64,000 bases of DNA from Aliidiomarina sedimenti. Lineage in GTDB: Bacteria > Pseudomonadota > Gammaproteobacteria > Enterobacterales > Alteromonadaceae. The stretch is taken from the NCBI RefSeq assembly GCF_003986955.1, contig NZ_PIPN01000001.1, forward strand, positions 744,001 to 808,000, written 5' to 3'. The notes under the pieces were generated by a model. The model was not told the DNA's origin. It saw only the letters and a list, made by a program, of their open reading frames with translations, and ran no database searches. Position 1 is the stretch's first letter; the number at the start of each line of letters is the position of its first letter. The translations under genes and the position numbers were made by a program. Positions 8,733-18,198 of this stretch are shown here, in pieces.

Positions 8733-9218
8733 TTAAGACTCATGCCCGGCCAGCGGATCGACATAGTGCAGATGCATATCCCAGGGGAAATGAATCCAGG
8801 TATCCTGGCTTAAATCCGCCTCATAGTCATCGACCAGCTCAAGCCCGGCAGGCTTGCCGTAAACGGTGATAAACCGTGCTTTCGGGAAGCGCTTTTTAAG
8901 CAGACGCAGGGTATTGCCGGTATCGACCAGATCATCAACGACCAGAAAACCTTCGCCATCCTCGGTGGAGGAAACGTCTTTGACCACAATGGCTTCTTCA
9001 CGCTGCGAGGTATGGTCATAGGAACTGACACAAATACTGTCAACCAGACGGATATTAAGCTCACGGGAAATAATCGCAGCCGGTACCAGCCCGCCCCGAC
9101 TCACCGCAATAATCCCCCGCCACTGCTCTGCGGGCAGTTGACGGCGGGCTAACTCACGGGTAGCACGGTGCAGCTCTTCCCACGACACGAAAAATTCTTT
9201 ATTACTGTGCAATGTCAT
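8733..9218 (-). CDS. gpt: Xanthine-guanine phosphoribosyltransferase
   Basis: Purine salvage enzyme that makes XMP and GMP from xanthine and guanine with PRPP. The sequence follows E. coli Gpt (152 residues) closely: EQWRGIIAVSRGGLVPAAIISREL, SICVSSYDH, the PRPP loop GFLVVDDLVDTGNTLRLLK, KPAGLELVDDYEADLSQDTWIHFPWD. The start is set at ATG 9218 (161 residues), which has AGGATC upstream; an upstream in-frame start would add 8 residues not found in the family. Confidence 0.93.
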   Translation of the reverse strand: MTLHSNKEFFVSWEELHRATRELARRQLPAEQWRGIIAVSRGGLVPAAIISRELNIRLVDSICVSSYDHTSQREEAIVVKDVSSTEDGEGFLVVDDLVDTGNTLRLLKKRFPKARFITVYGKPAGLELVDDYEADLSQDTWIHFPWDMHLHYVDPLAGHES

Positions 9219-9312
9219 TTTAGATCCTGTTAAAAAACCCAATAATCACCAAACCTATGATTAGATGCGTTAAACTATATCACTTTTAGCCAAGTAGGAC
9301 ACGAGAGCAACT

Positions 9313-9633
9313 ATGCCAAAAGCGATTTACATCGAAGCCAATGGTGGCCAGTACGAAGTGGACGTTGAAGTCGGTCAGAGCCTGATGGAAGCCGCCACAG
9401 AGAATATGATTGACGGTATTATTGGTGAATGTGGTGGCGTCTGTTCATGCGCAACCTGTCACGTTTATGTCGACCCGGCCTGGGTAGACAAACTGGCCCC
9501 CGTCGGCGATATGGAAGAAAGTATGCTCGACATGGCCAACGACCCACAGGACAACAGCCGGCTAAGCTGCCAGATAGAAATGACCGATGAGCTCGACGGT
9601 ATTATCCTGCGCCTGCCTGCCTCGCAATTCTAA
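9313..9633 (+). CDS. 2Fe-2S ferredoxin (adrenodoxin/putidaredoxin type)
   Basis: A small cytoplasmic electron carrier of 106 residues. The cluster ligands follow the vertebrate/putidaredoxin pattern C40-x5-C46-x2-C49 (ECGGVCSCATCHVYV) with the fourth ligand at C86 (RLSCQIEM); C44 is extra. The D/E-rich segment DPAWVDKLAPVGDMEESMLDMA is the usual partner-docking helix. It is not in an isc operon here, so it is unlikely to be the Isc ferredoxin by context and the redox partner is unknown. It is divergent from gpt. Confidence 0.88.
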   Translation: MPKAIYIEANGGQYEVDVEVGQSLMEAATENMIDGIIGECGGVCSCATCHVYVDPAWVDKLAPVGDMEESMLDMANDPQDNSRLSCQIEMTDELDGIILRLPASQF

Positions 9634-9649
9634 AACGAATCGGTCGTAA

Positions 9650-10771
9650 TTAGTCCACCGCGGTCACCGCGACCATAGTCTGGTCGTGGTAGCCCGTGGT
9701 CACCTGAATAAAGCCTGTGAGCGCCTGATCCAGCTCAATATCGCCGGTATCAACCCGCAGCGGTCGCCCCTCCAGTGCTTTAAGCTTAGTTTTGCTGGCC
9801 ACAACAATAATATTCGGTCGTCCCACCGCTTTAATAACCGCCGGGCTGAGCTGCTGATTGCCACGCCCAAAAATATGCCCCTGGCCGCCAATTAAGGTAA
9901 TCACCAAATAACGTTTTGTGTAGTCGCGGCACAAAGCTTCGAGCTGTGCCGCGGTCAGGTCGCTGCCAATCAACTGCTGATTGACAATGGCATCGACGCC
10001 CAGCAGCGTATTAGGTAAGTCCATCTGCTCCATCAGCGCCGCAACGGTCGAGCCAGAGCCCATTATGTACAGCGCATCGTCTTCCATGTTTTCAATCACA
10101 TCATCGGCGATGTCCGTCAGCACCAGTTCGTCACTTTCACGGCCACCCATTTTAACCGCCTGCATGTATTCAAGCTCACCCGGCACCAGCATTTCACCGT
10201 AACGCCGCGCACGCACATTGCCCTGACGGAAGGCGTTTTCATCAATGTCCATCACATCCGCATGGCGCACTGTAGTCAACTGACCGCTCACCAACAACTC
10301 GAGCACCCGGCCCGCCGCTTTGGGTGAGACCGCATACACCCCGGAATGAATTTTTACACCTGCCGGGATACCCACCACTGGCAGGGTATCTCCGATCACA
10401 GCATAGACATCACGGGCAGTACCATCGCCACCCGCGAACACCAGCAAATCAATCCCAGCCTCGACCAAGGCACTAACAGCCGCTTTGGTATCATCCGCTT
10501 CAGACTGCTGCGGCGTCTGGTACAGTGTTTCACTGGCGAACTCTAAACGTTGCAGCACATCGGCCCCCATCGCGCCACTGGCCGTCAGCCATTGAATACT
10601 GGACTGATGCGGCTGCAGTAACTGCAATGCCTGCTCGACCCGTTGATTGGCTTTCAGTTCAGCGCCTTTAGCAAGGGCCTCTTGGCGGGTGGCTTCACCG
10701 TCGCTGCCTTTTAAACCCACTGCACCACCAATCCCGGAATACGGATTTACTACCAGACCAATTCGGAACAT
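9650..10771 (-). CDS. ATP-NAD kinase-like protein (AcoX/COG3199 type)
   Basis: A 373-residue protein related to NAD kinases and diacylglycerol-kinase-like catalytic domains. The N-terminus FRIGLVVNPYSGIGG and the segment LLVFAGGDGTARDVYAVIG (about residues 112-130, with the GGDG signature) are diagnostic. VVGIPAGVKIHSGVYAVSP and MGSGSTVAALMEQMDLPNTLLGVDA complete the family pattern. Proteins of this group are longer than canonical NadK (about 290) and their substrate is not firmly established. AAGGAG precedes the ATG. It lies 12 bp after epmC, so the two are probably one transcript. Confidence 0.8.
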   Translation of the reverse strand: MFRIGLVVNPYSGIGGAVGLKGSDGEATRQEALAKGAELKANQRVEQALQLLQPHQSSIQWLTASGAMGADVLQRLEFASETLYQTPQQSEADDTKAAVSALVEAGIDLLVFAGGDGTARDVYAVIGDTLPVVGIPAGVKIHSGVYAVSPKAAGRVLELLVSGQLTTVRHADVMDIDENAFRQGNVRARRYGEMLVPGELEYMQAVKMGGRESDELVLTDIADDVIENMEDDALYIMGSGSTVAALMEQMDLPNTLLGVDAIVNQQLIGSDLTAAQLEALCRDYTKRYLVITLIGGQGHIFGRGNQQLSPAVIKAVGRPNIIVVASKTKLKALEGRPLRVDTGDIELDQALTGFIQVTTGYHDQTMVAVTAVD

Positions 10772-10783
10772 CAGTTCAACTCC

Positions 10784-11335
10784 TTACGCGGCGTGATACA
10801 AACGCCCAACTTCAATCTCAGGGGTGCGGTAAAATTGCTGCAATGCAGTGGCAAAACGTGCTGCCCGCTGTGGTAGTCCGGTCTGCAGATAATCGGCTAA
10901 CTGCGCGCGCACCGCCTGATCAAAAGCGGCTACATTGACAGCATCCGGATCAGCGGCGGCGAGGTTGTCACAGCTGACTTCAAAATCATGTCCGGCACTT
11001 AAGCAGAATAAAAGCTCCAGCGCCTGAGGCTTACATTCTACCTGCTCAAACTGACGCTGTTCGTCCCCATTGCGCCCGTCCGGCTTGTACCAGTAGCCAT
11101 AATCAACAAGATGACGGCGCACCCGGCCGGCAACGCACCAATGCGCAATTTCGTGCAATGCGGAGCGGTAAAAGCCGTGGGCGAACACAATCCGGTGGTA
11201 GCTACAACGGTTGCTGGAAGGCAGGTACAGCGGCTCGTGCGAGCCGCTGATCAAGCGGGTATTGTGACTCTCGGCAAAGGTAGCATTAAAGACATCAATC
11301 ACGTCTTCTATTGTATGCGTTAGACCTGCTGTCAC
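10784..11335 (-). CDS. epmC: Elongation factor P hydroxylase EpmC
   Basis: Hydroxylates the beta-lysyl-lysine of EF-P, the last step of the EpmA/EpmB/EpmC modification that relieves ribosome stalling at proline runs. Near full-length match to E. coli YfcM: NTRLISGSHEPLYLP, RIVFAHGFYRSALHEIAHWCVAG with the HExxH-like metal site, RRHLVDYGYWYKPDGR, ECKPQALELLFCLSAGHDFEVSCDNL, and PQRAARF. The start is GTG (11335) with GAGAGGG upstream. In E. coli the gene is also close to aroC-prmB, as here. Confidence 0.93.
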   Translation of the reverse strand: MTAGLTHTIEDVIDVFNATFAESHNTRLISGSHEPLYLPSSNRCSYHRIVFAHGFYRSALHEIAHWCVAGRVRRHLVDYGYWYKPDGRNGDEQRQFEQVECKPQALELLFCLSAGHDFEVSCDNLAAADPDAVNVAAFDQAVRAQLADYLQTGLPQRAARFATALQQFYRTPEIEVGRLYHAA

Positions 11336-11370
11336 AAAACCCTCTCATCTAGTTAGTTAACCTGCCCGGT

Positions 11371-14214
11371 TCACTCAGCATACTGCTGAAATGGCATGCC
11401 TTCGACCCACCATTCAGGTGCCGGTTCGCCCTTCAGATAATGATCGAAGAACTCGAGCATTTTAATCGTGTAATCAATTTTATTGGCGTAACGTTGCAAA
11501 TGGTGCGGTTCGTCTTCGTAATGCAACATCACCACCTCTTTGTCCAGACGGCGCAAGGCAAGATAATACTCGATCCCCTGCTCCCATGGAACGGCCCCAT
11601 CGGCATCACCAAACTGGATCAGCATGGGTGTATTGATCTGATCGGCAAAAAACACCGGTGAGTTTTCAATATAGGGGTCAAGATCCTCATACATGCTAGG
11701 CCCGATCCGGCTTTGTCCGGTTTCATATTGAAACTGACGGGCGAGCCCACTCTGCCAGCGAATTCCGGTATAGGCGCTGGTCATATTCGACACCGGTGCG
11801 CCGCTGACTACCGCCGCAAACATGTCCGTTTCGGTGACCACAAATGCCGACTGGTAGCCTGACCAACTATGCCCGTGCAAACCTATTGCGTCCGGATCTG
11901 CAATACCCATGTCGATCAGCTTTTCTACCCCGGGAACCAGAGACTCAGTTGCACTTGGTCCCGGTGCGCCCATACGGAAGCGAATATCCGGTAAAAAGAC
12001 CACATAGTCCTGGCCAACATAAAACGGGAAGTTCGGGCGGTGATTTACCTTCATCTGATTGAAATGGTAGAGCCGCTGTGAATACTGCTCGTAGTAATAG
12101 ACCATCACCGGGTAGGTGCGTGAGGGGTCATAGTCATCCGGCTTGATAACAATACCCTGCAAGGTTTCGCCATCCTCGATTTGCCAGTCGATAAGTTCTG
12201 CATTGCCCCACTTAAACTGATCAATTTGTGGGTTTACCTCGGTCAGTTGCAAGGGTTGGTCGAAATCCAGAGTAGCCGACCAGACATCCGGAAACTGACG
12301 GAAATCTTCTTCAGTAAACAGAATCCGCTGTTGCTCGTCACTGTAATCCACATAGCGATAGCGCTTTTTGTCTTGCAGCAGGACCTCGAAGGCGCCCGAC
12401 GCTAAATCAAGCTGATAGAAGCCATGGTATTTTTCACGGTCACTGTAACTTTCAATCAATAACCGCTGGTCACTGGCGAAGCCTAGGTCGTCATTCAGCG
12501 CTCTGACCCGGTACTGCATCTCCTGTTCGCGCCCGTTGGGAGTTAACTTAACCGCGTCGCCGTCCACTGAAAGTTTCCATACGTCGTAGCGGTCATAAGC
12601 CAGGAAGGCACTGCTATCATCAAGCCAGCCGGCAATACCGTAGCTGGAGGCTTCCATCGGCCGATCGTTTTCTTCATCAACCCAGGATACTGTTACTTCG
12701 GTAGCGACTTGCTGCTGGCTGCCGTCCTGGCTGTCAAAAACGTAGTACGCGTCGTCATTCTGATATGCCACATAGCGCCCGTTCGGTGACAGGCTGCCGC
12801 GTTCGTTACTGCGCACCTGCGACACCACCCGCTGCCGCTCGCCACTGTCGAGGCTTACGTGGTCGATGTCATGATAAAAACCATCCCAGCTGATTTGGCG
12901 CAGATACGGTCGCGAGTTACTGACCAACTGTGCCGTAGCGTGCTCGGTCTGACGCCAGTTGTCCTCAATATCATCGCCCAGCATGACCACCCGACCCTGC
13001 TCAACCCACACCACTGCAGGGGTCGTTGCTTTCTGGCTATTTTCGTAGCTTTGTCGTTGGTGGGTAATAACACGCTCGTCATCGCCATGCCAAACCTGTA
13101 AGCGCCGGTCATCGAGTAAACGGTCCAGGCTGTACAGCTCATCATAACTAGCCGGCGCTGCCAGAGATTCTTCAGCTGCTGCCGGTAGCGGCTGGTAGCC
13201 GATGAAGATGCGGGCGTCGTCTTCACTCCAGCTCGGTGACTGGTGCTCACTCAGAAGCCAGCCCTCACGTTCGCTTTCAATCCTGGTTAGTCCTGGCTGA
13301 CCATACTGCCATAGCTGCAACGCTTGCGCTGCCGGCGCCTGTTCAGGGTCTGCTTCGCCCTGAAGAAACGCCAGGGCATCGCCTGCATGGTTGAACGCCA
13401 GCCCGCTGAACGCGATGTCAATGGCGCCTGCTAGCTGCAAGCGGCTGTGGTTGGTAGTATTCATCACCCAGAGGCTGGTGGTGTCGTTGTTCTTTATGGT
13501 GTAGGCAAAACGTGGCCCTGCTTCCGCCACCTGAAAATCACTCACCTGCTTTATCTGCTGTTGGTCACCGTCACTTAAACGTAACAGGGTCAATGTCTGA
13601 GTGCTGGCTGCGCTCTTTTCCTTGTTACTTTCTACGTCGGCATTCTCTGCTTCGGCATTCTCTGCTTCGGCATTCTCAGCTTCGTCAGTGGCGGCTTGAT
13701 CATCGTTCATCGATAACATCAGCAGGTAGTCACCATCACCCGTGAAGGCAAAGCGGGCCACCCGGGAAAATTCCTGCTGCTCGCCATTCTCGGTATCGAT
13801 CAACACCAAATCGGTTTCTTTCGACCGCTTCTGCAGTTCATCATCCGCATCATCAAACTCCGCCTGTTCGCGGGTTAACAGTGACGGGCGCTGACGAAAG
13901 GCCACATAGCGACCATCTGCATTGAGCTGCGGCTGATCCGCACGTTCGGCCTCAAACTGCTCGCCGCTCAGCACATTGACTACATAACCGACCGGATCGC
14001 CGTAATCCGGCACAGCACTATAGGCAAACCAACGTCCATTGTCGCTCAGCACCGACTGCTCGATTTCGCGAAACTGCATAATATCGGTTAACTGCAATGG
14101 TCGTTTTTCACTGTCTGCCAAACTAACCGACGACCCCAGTGAAAGGCTTGCCCCTGCAATCGCCAGGGTCAGACTCGTCAATAAACGGCGTCGTCTGTGC
14201 ATCAATGTGCTCAT
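11371..14214 (-). CDS. Secreted S9-family (prolyl oligopeptidase-type) serine peptidase
   Basis: A 947-residue peptidase. Residues 1-34 form a signal peptide with an RRRR start (MHRRRRLLTSLTLAIAGASLSL). About residues 35-690 form a beta-propeller with repeated WD40-like blades (for example DARIFIGYQPL, NERGSLSPNGRYVAYQN). The C-terminal hydrolase domain has the nucleophile in GLHGHSWSGYQSAF, the Asp in QFGDADGAVPWEQG and the His in YEDEPHHLQRY. It probably degrades peptides in the periplasm or outside the cell. Within the propeller lies an acidic low-complexity insert (three AEAEN-type units) coded by a 15-bp tandem repeat. The 75-bp gap after the MFS gene allows its own promoter. Confidence 0.9.
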   Translation of the reverse strand: MSTLMHRRRRLLTSLTLAIAGASLSLGSSVSLADSEKRPLQLTDIMQFREIEQSVLSDNGRWFAYSAVPDYGDPVGYVVNVLSGEQFEAERADQPQLNADGRYVAFRQRPSLLTREQAEFDDADDELQKRSKETDLVLIDTENGEQQEFSRVARFAFTGDGDYLLMLSMNDDQAATDEAENAEAENAEAENADVESNKEKSAASTQTLTLLRLSDGDQQQIKQVSDFQVAEAGPRFAYTIKNNDTTSLWVMNTTNHSRLQLAGAIDIAFSGLAFNHAGDALAFLQGEADPEQAPAAQALQLWQYGQPGLTRIESEREGWLLSEHQSPSWSEDDARIFIGYQPLPAAAEESLAAPASYDELYSLDRLLDDRRLQVWHGDDERVITHQRQSYENSQKATTPAVVWVEQGRVVMLGDDIEDNWRQTEHATAQLVSNSRPYLRQISWDGFYHDIDHVSLDSGERQRVVSQVRSNERGSLSPNGRYVAYQNDDAYYVFDSQDGSQQQVATEVTVSWVDEENDRPMEASSYGIAGWLDDSSAFLAYDRYDVWKLSVDGDAVKLTPNGREQEMQYRVRALNDDLGFASDQRLLIESYSDREKYHGFYQLDLASGAFEVLLQDKKRYRYVDYSDEQQRILFTEEDFRQFPDVWSATLDFDQPLQLTEVNPQIDQFKWGNAELIDWQIEDGETLQGIVIKPDDYDPSRTYPVMVYYYEQYSQRLYHFNQMKVNHRPNFPFYVGQDYVVFLPDIRFRMGAPGPSATESLVPGVEKLIDMGIADPDAIGLHGHSWSGYQSAFVVTETDMFAAVVSGAPVSNMTSAYTGIRWQSGLARQFQYETGQSRIGPSMYEDLDPYIENSPVFFADQINTPMLIQFGDADGAVPWEQGIEYYLALRRLDKEVVMLHYEDEPHHLQRYANKIDYTIKMLEFFDHYLKGEPAPEWWVEGMPFQQYAE
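13638..13682 (-). repeat. Three in-frame 15-bp tandem repeats inside the S9 peptidase gene
   Basis: CGGCATTCTCTGCTT occurs at 13638-13652 and 13653-13667, and once more at 13668-13682 with one substitution. The unit is a multiple of three, so copy number changes would add or remove five acidic residues (Ala/Glu/Asn) without a frameshift. It lies in a likely surface loop of the propeller. Confidence 0.9.
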
Positions 14215-14289
14215 AGCGTTCTCTCTTAGTATTTATTATCTGGTTATGACATTGGTGGCTACAATTATCGCTGATACAGCACCCAGTCG

Positions 14290-15501
14290 CTATACCCTGG
14301 CCGGGTGCTCAACGCCTCGATTGCCCCGCTCAGCGCGCATAAACAAACACAGGCAAGCGCCAAGCAACGCCGCCATCGCCGCCAGCATAAAACCTAGTTC
14401 GGCTCCTGCATGCTCCTGCCAGACCAGACCTGCGCCCCAGGCACCCAAGGCACCGCCGGCTCCAAATCCGAAACCAACATAAAACGACTGGCCACGACTT
14501 TGTTCGTTCGCCGGAAAGTGCTGATGAATAAAGCGAATCGCCGCCGCATGGTGTAGAGCAAAACTGAATGCATGCAGGCCTTGCGCAAACAGCAACCACC
14601 AGAATACTTCAGCAAGCTGCGACATCAGTCCCCAGCGCAGCGCGGTTACCAGCATGCAGAATATAAGAATGCGACGCACCCCATGGCGCACGACCAGTTT
14701 TCCCGCAATCAGGAACATCCCCACTTCCACTGCGACCCCAAAGGCAATCAACAAGCCGACCGCATACGGGGCATAGCCCAGGTAGGTCAGATACAAGGCG
14801 AAGAACGCATAAAAAGGTGCGAAGCTGGCTTGTAATAATGTGGTTGAAAACAGGAACGCGATGAAAGGACGTTGGCGTATCCGCTTCCAGATAGAGCCAG
14901 TATGTTCAGGACGGGTATCGACGTGCTGTGCCTTAGCAGGCTCATATAAACGGCTCACACTGAGTAACAGCAGTGCAACCAGAATAGCGCTGTAGATCGG
15001 GAACCGGTGTGCACCGGTAGCGGCAAGCAATTCTCCAATAACCAGCGAGACCGCGATAAAACCAAGGCTGCCGCCGACCCGGATTCGTGAGTACATTTCG
15101 CTTTGCTGGCCTAAGGTACTTAACGCCAGCACTTCCAGCTGTGGCAAAATCGCAGCCCAGAACAGGCTCATTAGGCCCATTGTCAGTGCTACCCACCAAA
15201 AACTTGATGACCATAGCAACGCCACAAAAAGTACTAATCCTGCGCAGGCACCGATGCGGATGAAGGGTAAGGTTTTGCCTGTTTTGTCAGCCAGTGTGGC
15301 CCAGATGGGCGGACCGAATATGCGGCAGGCAGTAATGATCGCAATCAGCTCACCGATTTCGCGGGAATTAAAACCGACGGCATCGAGATACACCGCCAAA
15401 TACGGCACAAATGCAGCCAGTACCGCAAAGTAACAAAAATAACTGATCGTCAGCAGACGGCTTTGCCGGCGCGCCTGCGGTTCCAGTGCTGCAAAACTCA
15501 T
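14290..15501 (-). CDS. MFS transporter, HcaT-like (MFS_1-like family)
   Basis: A 403-residue permease with 12 predicted membrane segments. The start [25 protein letters not shown] and the loop 2-3 motif [18 protein letters not shown] resemble E. coli HcaT and its relatives; the second half repeats the pattern ([20 protein letters not shown]). The substrate cannot be assigned. Its ATG overlaps the aroC stop by 4 bp (15498-15501), so it is translated with aroC although no functional link to the shikimate pathway is obvious. Confidence 0.8.
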   Translation of the reverse strand: MSFAALEPQARRQSRLLTISYFCYFAVLAAFVPYLAVYLDAVGFNSREIGELIAIITACRIFGPPIWATLADKTGKTLPFIRIGACAGLVLFVALLWSSSFWWVALTMGLMSLFWAAILPQLEVLALSTLGQQSEMYSRIRVGGSLGFIAVSLVIGELLAATGAHRFPIYSAILVALLLLSVSRLYEPAKAQHVDTRPEHTGSIWKRIRQRPFIAFLFSTTLLQASFAPFYAFFALYLTYLGYAPYAVGLLIAFGVAVEVGMFLIAGKLVVRHGVRRILIFCMLVTALRWGLMSQLAEVFWWLLFAQGLHAFSFALHHAAAIRFIHQHFPANEQSRGQSFYVGFGFGAGGALGAWGAGLVWQEHAGAELGFMLAAMAALLGACLCLFMRAERGNRGVEHPARV

Positions 15502-16589
15502 TCGGCGGTCGGCACTTGTCCGTTCGCTGTCAGTACTGAGTTTTGTCCGCGATGACGCAGATAATGATCAAGCAAGGTTATAGCCAGCATCGCTTCTGCA
15601 ATAGGAACGGCGCGTATGCCAACACAAGGATCATGACGGCCTTTAGTGACCACTTCACATTCACTGCCATCGCGACGAATACTGCGCCCCGGGATGGTAA
15701 TACTGGAGGTTGGTTTAAGCGCAATTTCAGCAATCACCGGCTGTCCACTGCTAATCCCTCCAAGCACACCACCTGCGTGATTTGAGAGAAAGCCGGAGGC
15801 ATCCATTTCATCACGATGCTCGCTGCCGCGCTGCTCGACTACCGCGAACCCATCACCAATGGCGACAGCTTTCACCGCGTTAATGCTCATCAGGCTATGC
15901 GCCAGGTCGGCATCGAGCCGGTCAAATACCGGTTCACCCCAACCCGCCGGAACGCCGTGGGCTTCCACCCGGATTCTGGCCCCAATCGAGTCACCTGACT
16001 TCTTTAACTGGCGAATGCTCTCATCTAATAAGTCCAGTTTGCGGCTATCGGCGAAAAAGAATGCATTCTGATTCACCTGCTCCCAGTCAAACTGTTCAGC
16101 ATTGATATCGCCCATCTGCACCATCGCACCACGAACTGAAACCCCGAGGCCGGCAAGGACCTGCATCGCGATTGCGCCCGCCGCGACGCGAATCGCGGTT
16201 TCACGTGCCGATGAGCGTCCACCGCCACGGTAATCACGAAAACCGTACTTGGCATCATAGGTGTAATCCGCATGTCCGGGACGGTAGGTATCCTGAATAT
16301 CACTGTAATCACGCGAACGCTGATCGGTGTTCTCGATCAGCACGCCAATCGGTGTGCCTGTGGTTTTACCCTCGAAGACACCGGACAAGATACGGATCTG
16401 ATCGGCTTCCCGGCGGGCTGTCGTGTAGCGACTTTGGCCAGGCCGGCGACGGTCAAGTTGCGCCTGAATATGCGCTTCCGACAGTTCAATTCCGGGCGGG
16501 CAGCCATCAATAACACCGCCGATAGCTACACCGTGGCTTTCACCAAAGGTGGTTACCCTGAACAATTGACCAATACTATTTCCCGCCAT
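15498..16589 (-). CDS. aroC: Chorismate synthase
   Basis: FMN-dependent conversion of EPSP to chorismate, the last step of the shikimate pathway. The 363 residues are near-identical in layout to E. coli AroC (361): [88 protein letters not shown]. It is 30 bp downstream of prmB, the order found in E. coli. Confidence 0.98.
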   Translation of the reverse strand: MAGNSIGQLFRVTTFGESHGVAIGGVIDGCPPGIELSEAHIQAQLDRRRPGQSRYTTARREADQIRILSGVFEGKTTGTPIGVLIENTDQRSRDYSDIQDTYRPGHADYTYDAKYGFRDYRGGGRSSARETAIRVAAGAIAMQVLAGLGVSVRGAMVQMGDINAEQFDWEQVNQNAFFFADSRKLDLLDESIRQLKKSGDSIGARIRVEAHGVPAGWGEPVFDRLDADLAHSLMSINAVKAVAIGDGFAVVEQRGSEHRDEMDASGFLSNHAGGVLGGISSGQPVIAEIALKPTSSITIPGRSIRRDGSECEVVTKGRHDPCVGIRAVPIAEAMLAITLLDHYLRHRGQNSVLTANGQVPTAE

Positions 16590-16619
16590 GGGAGCCCTCG
16601 AATCTATATATAAAGGAAT

Positions 16620-17537
16620 TTAAAATGCGTCAGCGTGCGCCACTAACTGGTCGCGGGTGAGCAGGAATACGCCCTCGCCGCCCTGTTCAAACTCAAGCCA
16701 GGTAAAGGGAACCTGCGGCCATAACGCTTCCATGTGCACCCGGCTGTTACCGACCTCGCAAATTAGCATACCGCCCTCATTCAGCTGGGTCGCACCTTCG
16801 CGCAGAATACGGCGCACCAAATCAAGACCATCATCGCCCGCCGCCAGCCCAAGCTCGGGCTCGTGGTGGTATTCAGCCGGCAGATCTGCCATGTCTTCTG
16901 CATCAACATACGGGGGGTTCGTTATAATCAGGTCATAGCGTTCGTCTTTAACCGCATCGTAGCCGTCTGAGCGCAACGGCGTGACCTGGTGTTCAAGACC
17001 GTGCTGCTGAATATTACGTTCACAGACCGCCAGCGCGTCCTCACTAATATCAACCGCATCGATGTCCGCTTCCGGGAAGGCATAGGCGCAGGCAATAGCA
17101 ATACAGCCGGACCCCGTACAGAGATCAAGAATACGCTGCGGTGATGTCGTTAGCCACGGCTGGAAGCCTTGGCCAATCAGTTCAGCAATCGGTGAACGTG
17201 GTACCAGCACCCGCTCATCGACGTAGAACGGCAAGCCAGCAAACCACGCCTGATGTGTCAGGTACGCAGCGGGCACACGCTGGTCAATACGTTTTTGCAG
17301 CAGCTGCCACAGACTCTGTTTTTCAAAACCGGTCAGGCGGCACTCCATAACCTGCGCCAGCTCTGCGAAATTCAAAGCTGTGACGCTGGCCAATAATAAA
17401 TTCGCTTCTTCCCAGGCATCGGCTGCGCCATGACCAAAAAAGACCTCGGCCTGGTTCATCTCCGTCACCGCATAGCGCTGCCAGTCACGGATAGTTTTCA
17501 GCTCAGCGGCCAGCTCGTTAAAGTTCATTGACTCCAC
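16620..17537 (-). CDS. prmB: Ribosomal protein L3 glutamine methyltransferase
   Basis: SAM-dependent N5-glutamine methylation of ribosomal protein L3 during 50S assembly. The 305 residues follow E. coli PrmB (310) throughout: VFFGHGAADAWEEA, YLTHQAWFAGLPFYVDERVLVPRSPIAELI, SAM motif ILDLCTGSGCIAIACAYAFPEADIDAVDIS, substrate motif NPPYVDAEDMADLPAEY. The start is either GTG 17537 (AAGGAA at good spacing) or ATG 17528 (GGAG, spacing tight). Its paralogue prmC is at 38307-39167. It is divergent from smrB, as in E. coli. Confidence 0.95.
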   Translation of the reverse strand: MESMNFNELAAELKTIRDWQRYAVTEMNQAEVFFGHGAADAWEEANLLLASVTALNFAELAQVMECRLTGFEKQSLWQLLQKRIDQRVPAAYLTHQAWFAGLPFYVDERVLVPRSPIAELIGQGFQPWLTTSPQRILDLCTGSGCIAIACAYAFPEADIDAVDISEDALAVCERNIQQHGLEHQVTPLRSDGYDAVKDERYDLIITNPPYVDAEDMADLPAEYHHEPELGLAAGDDGLDLVRRILREGATQLNEGGMLICEVGNSRVHMEALWPQVPFTWLEFEQGGEGVFLLTRDQLVAHADAF

Positions 17538-17627
17538 AGAATTTCCTTACCAGCTAATTTTACTCACAGGCAATGCCCGAGTACTATATGAATGTCTGTA
17601 AGATTACCTGAAAACAAGGGGATATTC

Positions 17628-18176
17628 ATGCCTGACGATGCCAACTTAAGCGATGACGAGCGTAATCTGTTCCGTCAGGCGGTCGTGGGTGTGCAAAAAC
17701 TATCCACCAATGACCGTACCCCACCGGCCAAACCTCAGCCACAAGTTGTCAGTAAACGTGCCCGGGCTGCCGCGAAACGGGCTGCAGGTGAACAGGCGCG
17801 GGAGCATGCAAGTTATCCGTTTTCTTCGCAGTTCGAACCTGCTCTTCCTGAAGGCACCATGAAATATACCGCAGCAGATGCCAATCCGTATCTTGCCAAG
17901 CAACTACGGCGCGGCGATTTTGCCCCGGAACTGGTAGTCGATTTGCATGGGTTGACCCAGATCCAGGCACAACGGGATCTGGCAGCAGCGATTATTCAAT
18001 GCCGGCGCGATCAGGCTCATTGCCTGAACGTTATTCACGGGGTCGGCACCGGCGTGTTACGCCAACGGGTACCAGGCTGGCTGATGCAACACTCTGAAGT
18101 GCTCGCGTTCCACCAGGCTCCACTGGAATGGGGTGGTCAGGGCGCGCTACTGGTATTACTGAAAACCGATAATTAG
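17628..18176 (+). CDS. smrB: Ribosome rescue endonuclease SmrB
   Basis: A Smr-domain nuclease that cleaves mRNA at collided ribosomes and feeds tmRNA rescue. The 182 residues match E. coli SmrB/YfcN: an N-terminal LSDDERNLFRQAV extension, KQLRRGDFAPELVVDLHGLTQIQAQRDL with the DLHG(L/M) signature, and VIHGVGTGVLRQRVPGWL (HGxGxG). The start is set at ATG 17628, with AAGGGG 6 nt upstream; an upstream in-frame start lacks a ribosome-binding site. smpB, a partner in trans-translation, lies 1.5 kb away. Confidence 0.92.
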   Translation: MPDDANLSDDERNLFRQAVVGVQKLSTNDRTPPAKPQPQVVSKRARAAAKRAAGEQAREHASYPFSSQFEPALPEGTMKYTAADANPYLAKQLRRGDFAPELVVDLHGLTQIQAQRDLAAAIIQCRRDQAHCLNVIHGVGTGVLRQRVPGWLMQHSEVLAFHQAPLEWGGQGALLVLLKTDN

Positions 18177-18198
18177 AAAGAGGCGCAAGAGCGGCCGT

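Noticed and set aside
13638-13682. Short tandem repeats resembling a CRISPR or intergenic minisatellite
   Set aside because: The units are contiguous without spacers and lie in frame within the S9 peptidase gene.
14039-14482. Open frame of 147 codons on the plus strand
   Set aside because: It lies opposite the ends of the S9 peptidase and MFS genes, both well supported; composition is that of a shadow frame.
16172-16613. Overlapping plus-strand open frames of 113 codons opposite aroC
   Set aside because: aroC is strongly conserved here and the antisense frames have no ribosome-binding site or recognisable motif.
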